Shown here piece after piece: positions 1 through 8,123 of a stretch of 13,996 nucleotides of DNA. Within the stretch, counting starts at the first letter, position 1. Every line of letters begins with the position of its first letter. The position numbers and the translations under genes were made by a program. The DNA is from Gracilaria caudata (lineage: Eukaryota; Rhodophyta; Florideophyceae; Gracilariales; Gracilariaceae), in NCBI GenBank assembly GCA_030374735.1, contig JASCIV010000699.1, positions 1 through 13,996 on the forward strand, in the 5' to 3' direction. The notes beneath the pieces are model-generated. The model did not search any database. It was not told where the DNA came from and saw only the letters and a program-made list of their open reading frames with translations.

Positions 1-561
1 GAGTCGCAGGTGTCAGGTGCATGTGGTCTGGGTACCAAGTCACTGCGGAATTGAACAAAATGAGCGGGTTGACAAACTTGCAAGGTCCGGTTTTCTACTC
101 TCTGTAGAAGACCAAGCCAAAGCTCCCGTGGATATGTTGGATGTTCAGGCTGCGTTGAAAACGAAACAGAAAAGCAAACCGCTTCTTGATGGTCATAGGA
201 CGCCTGGAAACGACGACAAAATGTTGAGAAAAAGCGAAGTCACACTAGCGCAGTACTACACTGCCCATGTTCCGAGGCTTCACCCGGTGGCATCGGGTAT
301 GGCGAAAAAAGTGTTGCGTTGCACATGTGGGACTAATGTCAAGAAAGATGCCGATCATGTTGTTTTCAGGTGCCGGTTCACCCACTCCTCGCCTCGTGAG
401 CTGCTCCGAGGTTTGCCGCGTGCGGCAAAGAACTCTATATCCGTTATGGTTCGACAGTTTCCAAAAAAGTTCTTGGCCTTTCTGCAGAGAGAAAGCCTTG
501 TTTAGAGGCTTTACTTCAGTCTAGTAATTGAAGGCTGTTGTCCAAAATGAAGAAGAAGAAG
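1..561 (+). mobile_element. 3' end of a non-LTR (LINE-like) retrotransposon
   Basis: The block consists of the C-terminal part of a retroelement RNase H ORF (open from the window edge to a TAG at 503-505), about 43 nt of 3' UTR, and a (GAA)4 microsatellite at 549-560. LINEs of the Jockey/R1/I type often end in a short 2-4 nt microsatellite instead of poly(A), so 561 is the probable 3' junction. Anything 5' of the RNase H lies outside the window, so I cannot say whether the element is full length. The target-site duplication cannot be tested without the 5' end. Confidence 0.7.
2..505 (+). CDS. Non-LTR retrotransposon polyprotein, C-terminal RNase H end and Cys/His knuckle (5' partial)
   Basis: The frame is open from base 2, so the true start lies upstream of the window; the GTG at 17 is internal. 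The first residues read VWVPSHCGIEQNERVDKLAR, matching the last conserved block of LINE-encoded RNase H (W-V-P-x-H-x-G-x-x-x-N-E-x-x-D-x-L-A). His is at codon 41-43 and the final catalytic Asp at 71-73. Further on, a C-x-C-G ... D-A-D-H-V-V-F-x-C stretch (Cys codons 320-322 and 326-328) resembles the Cys/His motif that closes many Jockey- and R1-like polyproteins. RNase H removes the RNA strand during target-primed reverse transcription. No stop or frameshift is visible in the retained 168 codons, so this may be a recent copy. The clade cannot be fixed without the reverse transcriptase. Confidence 0.75.
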   Translation, partial: SRRCQVHVVWVPSHCGIEQNERVDKLARSGFLLSVEDQAKAPVDMLDVQAALKTKQKSKPLLDGHRTPGNDDKMLRKSEVTLAQYYTAHVPRLHPVASGMAKKVLRCTCGTNVKKDADHVVFRCRFTHSSPRELLRGLPRAAKNSISVMVRQFPKKFLAFLQRESLV

Positions 562-809
562 TGTCTCCTACTTGAGATCAGGCCGTCAGCTCAATACAAA
601 TAGCAAAAAGCGGAGGGCGATTAGTCACTGGTCATGACTAGTATTATCTGGAAAGGTGGCTGGCATGCGGTGATTACGTCAGTTAAGAGTTGAAGTTATG
701 CTTCTTCTTGTTTTGCGTGTTTAGAAACCAGTACTTTCGTCTGCGACACCTTTGACTACTTTCAGTCTCATTGCAACACGCGTGTAGAAGCTTTTTTGAT
801 GAACGATCT

Positions 810-941
810 TTCGATGCTCTTCAATGCTCAATGCGCTCGCAGTTTGACGCTCTGTGCAACGCTGTCTGTCCATTCCCAAATACTTCCTCTTTTTCACAAC
901 GCGTGCAGTTCGACGCCATGTGCAGCGCTGTCCCAGAACCG
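810..941 (+). repeat. Degenerate 33-nt tandem repeat
   Basis: Related units start at 810, 843 and 909, all multiples of 33 nt apart, with the 876 unit eroded. Read in the frame of 810, three units begin FDALQCS, FDALCNAV and FDAMCSAV. The best pair (from 841 and from 907) agrees at about 22 of 26 bases, and two of the four differences are synonymous in this frame. Either this is a decayed minisatellite or a fragment of a coding repeat of 11 residues. Confidence 0.4.
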
Positions 942-1703
942 GCCGACATCAGACGCATGCTGTTGCGCGAGGACGGAGCTTTTTCTAACCGCATGCCAGT
1001 ATTCGGCGCATGAATTCGCGATGAAGTGGTCAGGCATCAAAGTTCTTTCATCACTGGTTGTGCCAGCACTCTACTTATGATGCAAGCATCTACTACGGGT
1101 CGCCGTTGTTCGCATCGAAGCGTATTTCGCTCCAAAAGCCCCTGAACATGCCGCGAGAGCCTGTTAGTGCGCTGTAGTTTAGCTGCACATGCCGTGTGAG
1201 AACGCCGGCGCGCTAGTGTGGAGAGGGCGTGTTCGACACCGTGAATGCCAGAATTGATCTCCAAATGCGCATTGTCGCAACTTGGCTCACAATTGCTTTG
1301 ATCACTTGCTATGTGAGCCTCTCTTTCGCGCTGTGGTCGACAGCGGCAAAGTGTTTCACCGTTTGGAGGCGGCTGCACAGGCAAGCTTGTGCGCAATTTT
1401 TGCGCACAGTGAGTGAATCTGCCGGTGCGATCAGATGCGGTTGCGGGCGGGTAACCTATGCGCGTTGTTTATGCGGCTGTGCCTATGCGACGTTTACGCT
1501 TCCTGCTGGTGTGGCGGCTAAGCGTCTACGTCTTTTGCGCTCTCGCTTGCTTGTCTATGCGGCATTGGTCTTCTATGGCAAGCGCATTCACGACATTCCG
1601 ATTGGATTCGCTCTGTGAGGAAAGTGTCGAATTGATTTCAAAATTTTACGTAATTGAATAGGGAAGAAAACTTTCTTTTTTGAATTTGAAAGGGTGTATC
1701 TTA

Positions 1704-1719
1704 CAGTACGCGCGTACTG
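1704..1719. repeat. 16-bp perfect palindrome CAGTACGCGCGTACTG
   Basis: The 16 bases equal their own reverse complement. The site is preceded by TTA and followed by GGTGGTCCAAAAGTTATAC, which recalls the ends of Tc1/mariner-type inverted repeats (TA-CAGT ... GGxCAAAA). I found no inverted partner of this sequence elsewhere in the window, so a transposon end is only a guess. Confidence 0.6.
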
Positions 1720-1744
1720 GGTGGTCCAAAAGTTATACTATACG

Positions 1745-1762
1745 TGGACACTATGGACACTA
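1745..1762 (+). repeat. 9-nt tandem duplication TGGACACTA x2
   Basis: Two exact adjacent copies. This is one of three 9-nt duplications in 280 bp; the other two are at 1988-2005 and 2006-2023. Confidence 0.75.
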
Positions 1763-1987
1763 TTTGGCCTATCGGGGGGGCCCGAGCTGCTCCGATGGAC
1801 CCACTATTTATCTTGAAACTGACCGTTTCCAGAATAAATTTGTTGTGAAACGTCTATATTTTGGCTTGCCTTTGCGACAAAGTGAGTATTGGCTATCGGG
1901 TGGGATACAAGGGTACGTAAGCTTCGCTGCCAAGGCATTTTCAAGTTTTCAGCGTAAGTTCTTGAAAATGTTCGTCAGTGAGGTAAA

Positions 1988-2023
1988 ATGCATGTCATGC
2001 ATGTGCTCGCAATACTCGCAATT
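1988..2023 (+). repeat. Two adjacent 9-nt tandem duplications
   Basis: ATGCATGT(C/G) occurs twice at 1988-2005, immediately followed by CTCGCAAT(A/T) twice at 2006-2023. Each pair differs only in its last base. In the open frame spanning 1680-2033 they give CMS-CMC and SQY-SQF, and the duplication at 1745 gives GHY-GHY. Confidence 0.7.
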
Positions 2024-2159
2024 CCAATCATGACGAGCGAACGGTAGCGGCATCAGCTTGTTAGCTATCTTCGTAGTATCACCCGGTGCGACATTTCCTC
2101 ATGCAGCTTCCTGCCTTTGCAACTGACCCGCATTCAGTCTGACTCTGCGCTACGTGACG

Positions 2160-4325
2160 ATGGTAGGTACAAGTGTGACGCTTGAAAACGCGCGCGACGC
2201 TCTGGCGAATGCTGTAGGGCTTGGAAATCCTTTAACCGATCTTGATCCTGCGGTGATCCAATATCTAACTTCAGCGCTCGCCGATTCGGCTGCTGCAGAA
2301 GACGAGGTAGTTGAAGTGGTTTCAATATTTCTGCCCCACCTGAACCCTGACATTTCTCCGTCACAAAGCGGACAAGTCGCTCGCGATATTCGTCGACAAC
2401 TTCATGGAGCGCCAACTGAGGATCATACACGAGAAAAACTCGTGCGTCTTTCGAAAGCAACCCGGCTTGGGGCAAGTGTGGGTATAGATACTGGAAGGCG
2501 CAAAGGTGCCAGAGCAAAGCAAACGGCTGGAAACTCCAACCAGACTTTGGACCGTTCTGCGGAAGCAGAAAGAGCAAAAGAAGCTTCAGCCGCACGTCGA
2601 GCCAGGCGCGTCGGAGCGCAAGTCAAGACGTATCAATCCGAGGCGACAGTAAGCAGTGTCAAAGCGAAGTACACTCCTGGTTCAACTGACGTTCATATCG
2701 AGGGATTGGATCTGTCATTTGGAGGAATGACCTTATTGGAAGGAGCTGAGCTCCATATACCGTACGGCAGAAGAGTTGGAATCATTGGAAGAAATGGTTG
2801 TGGTAAGACTACATTAATGCGGGCGATTGCACGCCGAGAACTACCAATTCCCGAAGATATGGATATTGTCTACGTGGAACAAGAAATTGCTGGAAGTGAG
2901 AAGACGCCTTTAGAGGTTGTGCTAGAAAGCGATTTAGAGAGGCAAGAACTTTTGGCTGAAGAGGAAGAGCTTAATGAGAAGCTCACAGAAGCGGAGGCTG
3001 CTGGCAAGGAGCCTGACCCATCTGTTGCTGCCCGACTCGCCGAGGTCTACGAGAAGCTCGGTCAGATGGATGCCGACAAGGCGAAGGCACGTGCTGCGGC
3101 TATTCTGGATGGGCTTGGATTCAGTGCTCACGCCATGTCAAACCAAAGCGTGAACGAGTTTTCTGGTGGTTGGCGTATGCGGATTTCGTTGGCCTCCGCG
3201 CTTTTCCTGGAACCTAGACTGTTATTGTTGGACGAACCTTCCAATCATCTTGACGCAATGACCGTCATCTGGTTGGGCGACTACCTCTCTCGTTGGCCGC
3301 ACACAATTGCATGTGTATCTCATGACCGAGCCTTTCTTAACGAGATTTGCACAGATGTAATTCACGTCAAGGATCACAAACTACATCCGTACAGTGGCAA
3401 TTATGATGATTTCGAGAAGGCAAGAAGGGAGAGGCTCAAAGAACTTGAACGTACTGCAGAAAGTCAAGAAATGAAGCGCGCGCATATTCAAAAGTTTGTG
3501 GACAAGTTCCGCTACAATGCTAAACGTGCTAGCATGGCACAAAGCCGACTGAAGATGTTACAACGCATGGACGAAGATCGCGTGGTACTTCCCAGTGAAG
3601 AGGAGGAGTTTTCGTTCACATTCCCAGACCCAGGAGCATTGACAGGTTCTCACGCATCTGTTCAGATCTGCGAAGTCACGTTTGGCTACCCAGAACGAGA
3701 AGTCCTGTTTCGAGATTTGGACTTCAGTATTAACATGGATTCTCGAACCGTACTCCTTGGTCCCAATGGGGCCGGTAAGTCGACGTTGCTCAAGCTCCTT
3801 CTTGGGGAGAACATTCCTATCGAAGGTGAAGTGAAGAAGTCGCCAAAGCTGCGACTGGGATACTTCTCACAACATCACATGGACACACTAGTGCTCTGGC
3901 GAACACCGTTGGAGCACATGAAAGTAACATTCCCAGATGCAATAATGCCCGAATTACGCAGTCACTTGGCCAAGCTTGGAGTGCGTAATGAACAAGCTTT
4001 GCGACCCATTAATACGTTGTCTGGGGGTCAAAAGAGTCGGGTGGCTCTCGCCGTTATAACTTTCCAGAAGCCACATATCTTGATTCTTGACGAACCTACG
4101 AATCATCTCGACATCGAGACTCTGGATTCGCTGATAATGGCTCTGAACTCTTTTAACGGGGGTTTACTGGTGGTTACACATGATGCGAGACTGGTTGCTA
4201 GTGTCTGTGAGACAATATGCGTGTGTGAGGATGGTAAGGTGACCGAGTTTAGAGGCGAGTATCACGAATATCGAAAACAGATGGTACAAAGACTACGTGC
4301 AAGATCGAAGCTCTTCTCGATGTAA
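2160..4325 (+). CDS. ABCF3: ABC-F ATPase, ABCF3/GCN20 family
   Basis: This is a 721-residue cytosolic twin-ATPase ABC protein without membrane segments. The first ATG in frame is at 2160, with A at -3 and G at +4, and an in-frame TGA lies at 2124. An N-terminal helical, acidic region (about 1-75) and a charged Arg/Lys/Ala-rich linker (to about 170) precede the first ATPase domain: Walker A GRNGCGKTT 210-218, signature FSGGW 334-338, Walker B with D358-E359. The second has Walker A GPNGAGKST 534-542, signature LSGGQ 620-624 and D644-E645, and both have SHD/THD switch histidines. Length, N-terminal domain and phrases such as VEQEIAG and FRYNAKRASMAQSRLK fit eukaryotic ABCF3/GCN20, not ABCF1 or ABCF2. 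Yeast GCN20 acts with GCN1 on ribosomes to activate GCN2 during amino-acid starvation; that role here is inferred. The gene is uninterrupted. Confidence 0.95.
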   Translation: MVGTSVTLENARDALANAVGLGNPLTDLDPAVIQYLTSALADSAAAEDEVVEVVSIFLPHLNPDISPSQSGQVARDIRRQLHGAPTEDHTREKLVRLSKATRLGASVGIDTGRRKGARAKQTAGNSNQTLDRSAEAERAKEASAARRARRVGAQVKTYQSEATVSSVKAKYTPGSTDVHIEGLDLSFGGMTLLEGAELHIPYGRRVGIIGRNGCGKTTLMRAIARRELPIPEDMDIVYVEQEIAGSEKTPLEVVLESDLERQELLAEEEELNEKLTEAEAAGKEPDPSVAARLAEVYEKLGQMDADKAKARAAAILDGLGFSAHAMSNQSVNEFSGGWRMRISLASALFLEPRLLLLDEPSNHLDAMTVIWLGDYLSRWPHTIACVSHDRAFLNEICTDVIHVKDHKLHPYSGNYDDFEKARRERLKELERTAESQEMKRAHIQKFVDKFRYNAKRASMAQSRLKMLQRMDEDRVVLPSEEEEFSFTFPDPGALTGSHASVQICEVTFGYPEREVLFRDLDFSINMDSRTVLLGPNGAGKSTLLKLLLGENIPIEGEVKKSPKLRLGYFSQHHMDTLVLWRTPLEHMKVTFPDAIMPELRSHLAKLGVRNEQALRPINTLSGGQKSRVALAVITFQKPHILILDEPTNHLDIETLDSLIMALNSFNGGLLVVTHDARLVASVCETICVCEDGKVTEFRGEYHEYRKQMVQRLRARSKLFSM

Positions 4326-5826
4326 AACATTGGCACTTCTGTACCAGGGTAACTCCGCGGCGTCCATCATAATTCTATTCATGGACTGTGCCAAGTCGCT
4401 GGTAAAGCTGCAGATGCCTTTGTTATTATCAATAATGAACTCGCTGCCAATCGCTCTAGTCATCAAACTAACGATCCACATAAAGCAATAACTTTCTCTC
4501 CATCACAGGTAGGTCTTTGAGTTTATTTAGAGTAACTTCAAGCATCACGATGCTAGAAACGAATAGACCGCAGTGACTGTGTACGGATGCGAGCGATGCC
4601 GTTCTCTCTAAACGATCATCTACTGTGTTCTGGTTGGTTTTGTACAACCACATGGCCAGAGAGATTCGAGACCGAAGAGTTTGTTTGTTTGTTTCTTTGC
4701 TCTATAATTATAAAAGAGGTAGGATCTGGTGCAGAGAACCTTGCAGAGCGTGGGATTTGCTCAGTGGTTTTTCATGATGACACTAAAAACTATATATCAA
4801 TGATTGATTATGTACGTTGTTCATGTAGCGTGAAAGAGCTCAAGATACAACATGATTGCCTTGAATATGGGTTGACAAAAAAGGGTAAAGGCGGTCTACC
4901 AAGAGAGCCACCGTTAAATCATGCTTGGATCATTCATTAATCGCAGAGGATAACAGGGAGAGGATAAAGATTTGCCAGGAATGGGGACAATTTTCTAGGA
5001 AACTGCGAAAACGAATGTGACTGGACTAGATTCCCATCGAAACTGCTGGGCACATGCGATCCGCCTTCCCGTGGTGTGCCTGACTTCCTTTTGGAAGCGA
5101 AACAGATCTGCGTTTGGGACTCCAAAGGAGAACACCCGTAAATGAGAAAGAGAGAGATCGAAACTGCTGAGTTATAATTCTAGCGAGATTAATGAAAAGA
5201 ATGTCGGAAGCATAGGAATACGCCTATTTCTTTGCAGAGTGGGGCATGTGAAGAATTGGAACGCTTGTCGGTTTAGATATTTTTGATGTCTTCTTCACAG
5301 AGCATGTTTTACAAAGATCATGCCTCAAGAAGTCTTTGTACTGATCGATATAGTCGATGCTAAAACAAAGGTGTGTTCCAAAGCTAGGTGCAGGGGCATA
5401 CTGCGCTACAACTTGTACTTTGATGAGGCCATGTTTTGAAAAAAACGACAGAGGTGAAAATGGGATACTGGAACGAAGAAAGATGGTGACCACGTCTTGC
5501 TGTGATACGCGTCGGCAAACTCTCAGTGCTTGGCCCGGCCCGAAACATGTCCCTCTCAAATACATGATGTAACAACTGCCAGAGACGCTTTAGGCCTTTT
5601 TTGAGAGCGAAAACTATTCTCGACAGGGAATAGGTCCATGTAACTTGGTGAACTATGCATGTATGAAGAAGTTCAGTCCCTTCAGAAGGGACGACGGTTT
5701 CCAACCTTTTCCAGGCGAAACACAGCTAGGGTTAACAAGTTACACAGTTTTTTTGTGTGCAAACAACCTCAGGAAGACTTTTGAGGTTGCATACAAAAAA
5801 CTTTTATGCATATTTAGGGCATCTCC
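4326..5826. other. Gene-poor region downstream of ABCF3
   Basis: Short ORFs on both strands overlap each other and resemble nothing I recognise. The longest starting with ATG on the + strand is 4587-4940 (117 codons), which more likely belongs to flanking or 3' untranslated sequence. Small features are a (GTTT)4 microsatellite at 4679-4694 and a 17-nt inverted repeat at 5676-5692. No canonical AATAAA for ABCF3 was found in the first 200 nt after its stop. Confidence 0.5.
5676..5692. repeat. Short perfect inverted repeat, 8-bp arms
   Basis: GTCCCTTC and GAAGGGAC flank a single A. As RNA it would make a tight hairpin; as DNA it is a near-continuous dyad. It lies about 530 bp upstream of the ferritin ATG. 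Its function is unknown. Confidence 0.55.
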
Positions 5827-5924
5827 ACCGTGCATATGCACGGTTGTGGTCTGGCACGCGTGTAGCGCATCTCTCATCACGTGCCGCGCATGGTGTGGTG
5901 CGCTCAAATTAATTAACACACGTG
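5827..5924. promoter_or_regulatory. Cluster of palindromic sites upstream of ferritin
   Basis: Four perfect palindromes lie within 98 bp, 300-400 bp before the ferritin ATG: ACCGTGCATATGCACGGT (18 bp, 5827-5844), CACGCGTG (5855-5862), and two CACGTG G-box/E-box sites (5878-5883 and 5919-5924). CACGTG is the core site for bHLH and bZIP factors. The stretch from 5878 (CACGTGCCGCGCAT) loosely resembles the plant ferritin iron-dependent regulatory sequence, but I would not equate them. Assigning the cluster to ferritin control is inference from position; no TATA box is evident nearby. Confidence 0.45.
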
Positions 5925-6222
5925 GAATCTCCATCCTGCCGACTTGCACTCTCGTTACACCTCGCAGATCCGACTTTTCAACTAAAGGCTGCACCGACGA
6001 CCGAAGTCATCTCTTGCAACATCCATTGACTAGCGCTACTCTTGGGTGTAGAACACTACCTTCGCACTTTCTGGTGGCTTACGTTCGAGTACAAGGGTAC
6101 ACGCCGTCGTTATCGTCAAAGCACTGCAGTCGACAATCACGCCGATCTTTTGTCCCACCCGTTTTCCTACAACGTCTATTACGTTGATCACCAAACCCTG
6201 TACAATCAACTCTATCAAAACT

Positions 6223-6987
6223 ATGGCCGCCTTTGTCACTCCATCCGTTTTTAGTTCGGGTTCATCCTCGTTTGCCCTTCGTGTTTCTACAGCTCGATCG
6301 ACCCCGTTCAGAGCTTCACCCACCCGTTTCGCTCGCGTACGCTCTCCAGTGATGGGCCTAGATGACGTCACTTCAATCGACTTCAGCAAAGTGAACATCA
6401 ACACCGCGGGAGAAAACCTTGCCGGTCTCGTATTTACTCCAGAGTCTGAGACTGATGCCGTCGTGAAGACGCGTGTGGATGTGGGTTACACAGCCAAGCA
6501 AGAGGATGCGGTCAACAGACACATCAACGTCGAGTACACTGCTATGTACGCTTACCATGCCATCTGGTCCTATTTTGATCGCGACACAGTCGCACTACCG
6601 GGCTTCGCTCACTACTTCAATGATCAAAGCAAGGAGGAACGTGAGCATGCCCAAGAGTTTATGAAGTATCAGAACCGTCGAGGTGGTACAGTGCAACTTC
6701 AACCAATTGCTGTGCCTGAAATGAAGTTCACCATGGAAGATGGCACCAGTGACGCCATTTACGCAATGGACTTGCATCTACAGCTGGAGAAATTTGTGTA
6801 CCATAAACTCATGGACCTCCACAATGTCGCCGGTGAAGCCAACGACCCCCAGATGCAAGACTTCGTTGAGCATTATCTCTCCCATCAGATTGGAGCCATT
6901 AAGACGGCAGCGGACTACGTCGCCCAGCTTAAGAGAGTTGGCACACCCCATGGAGTGTACCACATTGACCTTACTCTTAGAGAGTAG
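6223..6987 (+). CDS. Ferritin, plastid-targeted, with complete ferroxidase site
   Basis: The 254-residue protein starts at ATG 6223 (context AAAACTATGGCC); the codons upstream in frame lack an ATG. Residues 1 to about 43 form a Ser/Thr/Arg-rich, acid-free presequence beginning MAAFVTP, fitting a plastid transit peptide with the early Phe seen in red algae. Ferritin proper follows. By alignment to human H chain from memory, the di-iron ligands are E104, E138, E139, H142 and E189, with Y111 and Q222 as the conserved helpers, so all ferroxidase residues are present. The cores YFDRD, KEEREHAQEFMKYQNRRGG and QLEKFV are diagnostic. Ferritin oxidises Fe(II) and stores iron as a mineral in a 24-subunit shell, here probably in the plastid stroma. 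No intron is visible. It converges with the SDR gene across 347 nt. Confidence 0.95.
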   Translation: MAAFVTPSVFSSGSSSFALRVSTARSTPFRASPTRFARVRSPVMGLDDVTSIDFSKVNINTAGENLAGLVFTPESETDAVVKTRVDVGYTAKQEDAVNRHINVEYTAMYAYHAIWSYFDRDTVALPGFAHYFNDQSKEEREHAQEFMKYQNRRGGTVQLQPIAVPEMKFTMEDGTSDAIYAMDLHLQLEKFVYHKLMDLHNVAGEANDPQMQDFVEHYLSHQIGAIKTAADYVAQLKRVGTPHGVYHIDLTLRE

Positions 6988-7334
6988 TTCATTTCATTCA
7001 CTTCGTTCATTTCCCCTTGGTGGTTTGGTTGCTCAGCGTATCAATTTCACGTTGCAAGGTGTCGGTTGCAAGTTCAGGGTCTTAGTGTTCAAACTTTGTT
7101 GGCTTTACGTCTGGCGTCTGATAAATGGCCTGCATTCTTGAAACAAAAATCGTTCTGTACTTGAGGTTATTCACACCTTACACACTTTTTGAAGCTGGTA
7201 AAGAGTTTTGAAACCCCTAAGAGCTTTTTTTATACATGAGCCGTTCTCCGACTGACGGCCAGATTGTTGGTAGCCCTCATGCGCATCGCGTAGTCAAAAG
7301 GTTTAAACCATAGCGCAGCACACTTTCGCACAGC
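6988..7334. other. Convergent 3' intergenic region (ferritin / SDR)
   Basis: These 347 nt separate two facing genes and should contain both 3' UTRs. I see no exact AATAAA on either strand, so polyadenylation may use a variant signal. A T7 run near 7225 and a small palindrome GGTTTAAACC at 7300-7309 are the only distinctive elements. Confidence 0.5.
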
Positions 7335-8123
7335 TCATAATCTAGACCGAGTGGCACCGGCGACAACAACCGTCTCACCGTTAACGAATCGCGATCCCTC
7401 CGACACAAGAAAGTCAACTACGGAAGCAACGTCATCCGCGCATCCAATCCGACGTAAATGAGTCCCCTCTTTTTCAAAACCAATCTCTTTCTCACTCAAA
7501 ACAGTATCACTTCCGCTATTATCCTTCCACAAAGGGCGCGAAAACTGTGTACGGATCAATCCTGGAGCCACCGCATTAACCCGAATACCATCATCTGCGA
7601 GTTCATCCGCGAGGACTTTTACCATTCCCAACAACGCTGTCTTCGAGACGGAGTACGCCCCTAATCCACGAATTGGAAAATATGCGGCCAAAGAAGTGAC
7701 GAAAACAATACTACTGCCCATTTTCAACATAGGTCTGAACAACTTACAAATGCGAAAGTTTGCTGAGACATTCACCTCGAATATCTTATTCCACACTTCG
7801 TCGTTTACGTTCAAAAGCTTCTCAAAGGTCGGAGAGATCGCTGCATTCAGTATAAGTGCGTCAACCCTATCTGAGATCTGACGAGCGCTGTCAAACAAGC
7901 GGATGCGATCCTTTTCTTTGGAAACATGACAAACTACCCCAGTGACTTGTCCACCGCCACCAAGCGCCCTCAGTCGTTTCTCAGCTGCCCGCACATGCGC
8001 TTCTGATCGAGAGCTGACCAGAACATGATACTGACGTCGATACAACTGCGCAGCAATGGCAAAACCGATGCCAGTCGTTGAGGCAGTGATAACCGCCAAT
8101 TTTCTTTGCGGTTCAATTGTCAT
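7335..8123 (-). CDS. Short-chain dehydrogenase/reductase, DHRS4-like, with peroxisomal SRL terminus
   Basis: The 262-residue classical SDR starts at the first in-frame ATG (8123, A at -3); a further 18 codons upstream are open but contain no ATG. The cofactor motif is T-A-S-T-T-G-I-G (13-20), the TAS-x-GIG variant typical of DHRS4. SSR at 37-39 suggests NADP(H). N93 sits in the NAA motif, and the catalytic residues are S144, Y157 and K161 (YSVSK). Shared phrases with animal DHRS4 include VSSR, VCHV, VSKTALLG, VAPGLI-T-FSR-LW and GETVVV. DHRS4 enzymes reduce retinal and other carbonyls in peroxisomes. The last three residues, SRL, are a type-1 peroxisomal signal, so peroxisomal location is likely; the substrate is unknown. 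A 10-15 residue polar insertion near 203-220 looks longer than in animals. Confidence 0.93.
   Translation of the reverse strand: MTIEPQRKLAVITASTTGIGFAIAAQLYRRQYHVLVSSRSEAHVRAAEKRLRALGGGGQVTGVVCHVSKEKDRIRLFDSARQISDRVDALILNAAISPTFEKLLNVNDEVWNKIFEVNVSANFRICKLFRPMLKMGSSIVFVTSLAAYFPIRGLGAYSVSKTALLGMVKVLADELADDGIRVNAVAPGLIRTQFSRPLWKDNSGSDTVLSEKEIGFEKEGTHLRRIGCADDVASVVDFLVSEGSRFVNGETVVVAGATRSRL

Larger units (their letters stand above)
562..2159. other. Gene-poor region between the retroelement and ABCF3
   Basis: No ORF here begins with ATG and resembles a known protein. The longest open stretches (1229-1618 and 1680-2033 on +, 1037-1396 on -) begin with GTG or TTG or overlap on opposite strands. 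The region does have structure: degenerate 33-nt repeats at 810-941, a 16-bp palindrome at 1704-1719, three 9-nt tandem duplications at 1745-2023, and an imperfect 18-nt direct repeat (1761-1781 and 1886-1905) around TGGC-TATCGGG. The last part, up to 2159, should hold the ABCF3 promoter and 5' UTR, but I see no TATA box. Confidence 0.5.

Noticed and set aside
1229..1618. 129-codon open stretch with a hydrophobic N-terminal part and several Cys residues
   Set aside because: It starts with GTG, overlaps a similar-length frame on the opposite strand, and resembles no family; repeated TATGCG-like words explain the recurring Tyr/Ala/Arg pattern.
1680..2033. 117-codon open stretch before ABCF3
   Set aside because: No ATG until residue 96 and no recognised motif. 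The in-frame 9-nt duplications are noted separately, but they do not prove coding.
2160..4325. Bacterial-type ABC-F (Uup/EttA or antibiotic-resistance) assignment
   Set aside because: The N-terminal extension of about 170 residues and the diagnostic phrases fit eukaryotic ABCF3/GCN20, and the gene sits among eukaryotic genes.
4587..4940. ATG-initiated 117-codon ORF downstream of ABCF3
   Set aside because: No similarity or domain recognised, low-complexity T-rich start region, and a position consistent with flanking or 3' untranslated sequence.
5645..6187. 180-codon open stretch upstream of ferritin
   Set aside because: It begins with TTG, runs through the palindrome cluster and into the ferritin 5' UTR, and has no recognisable content.
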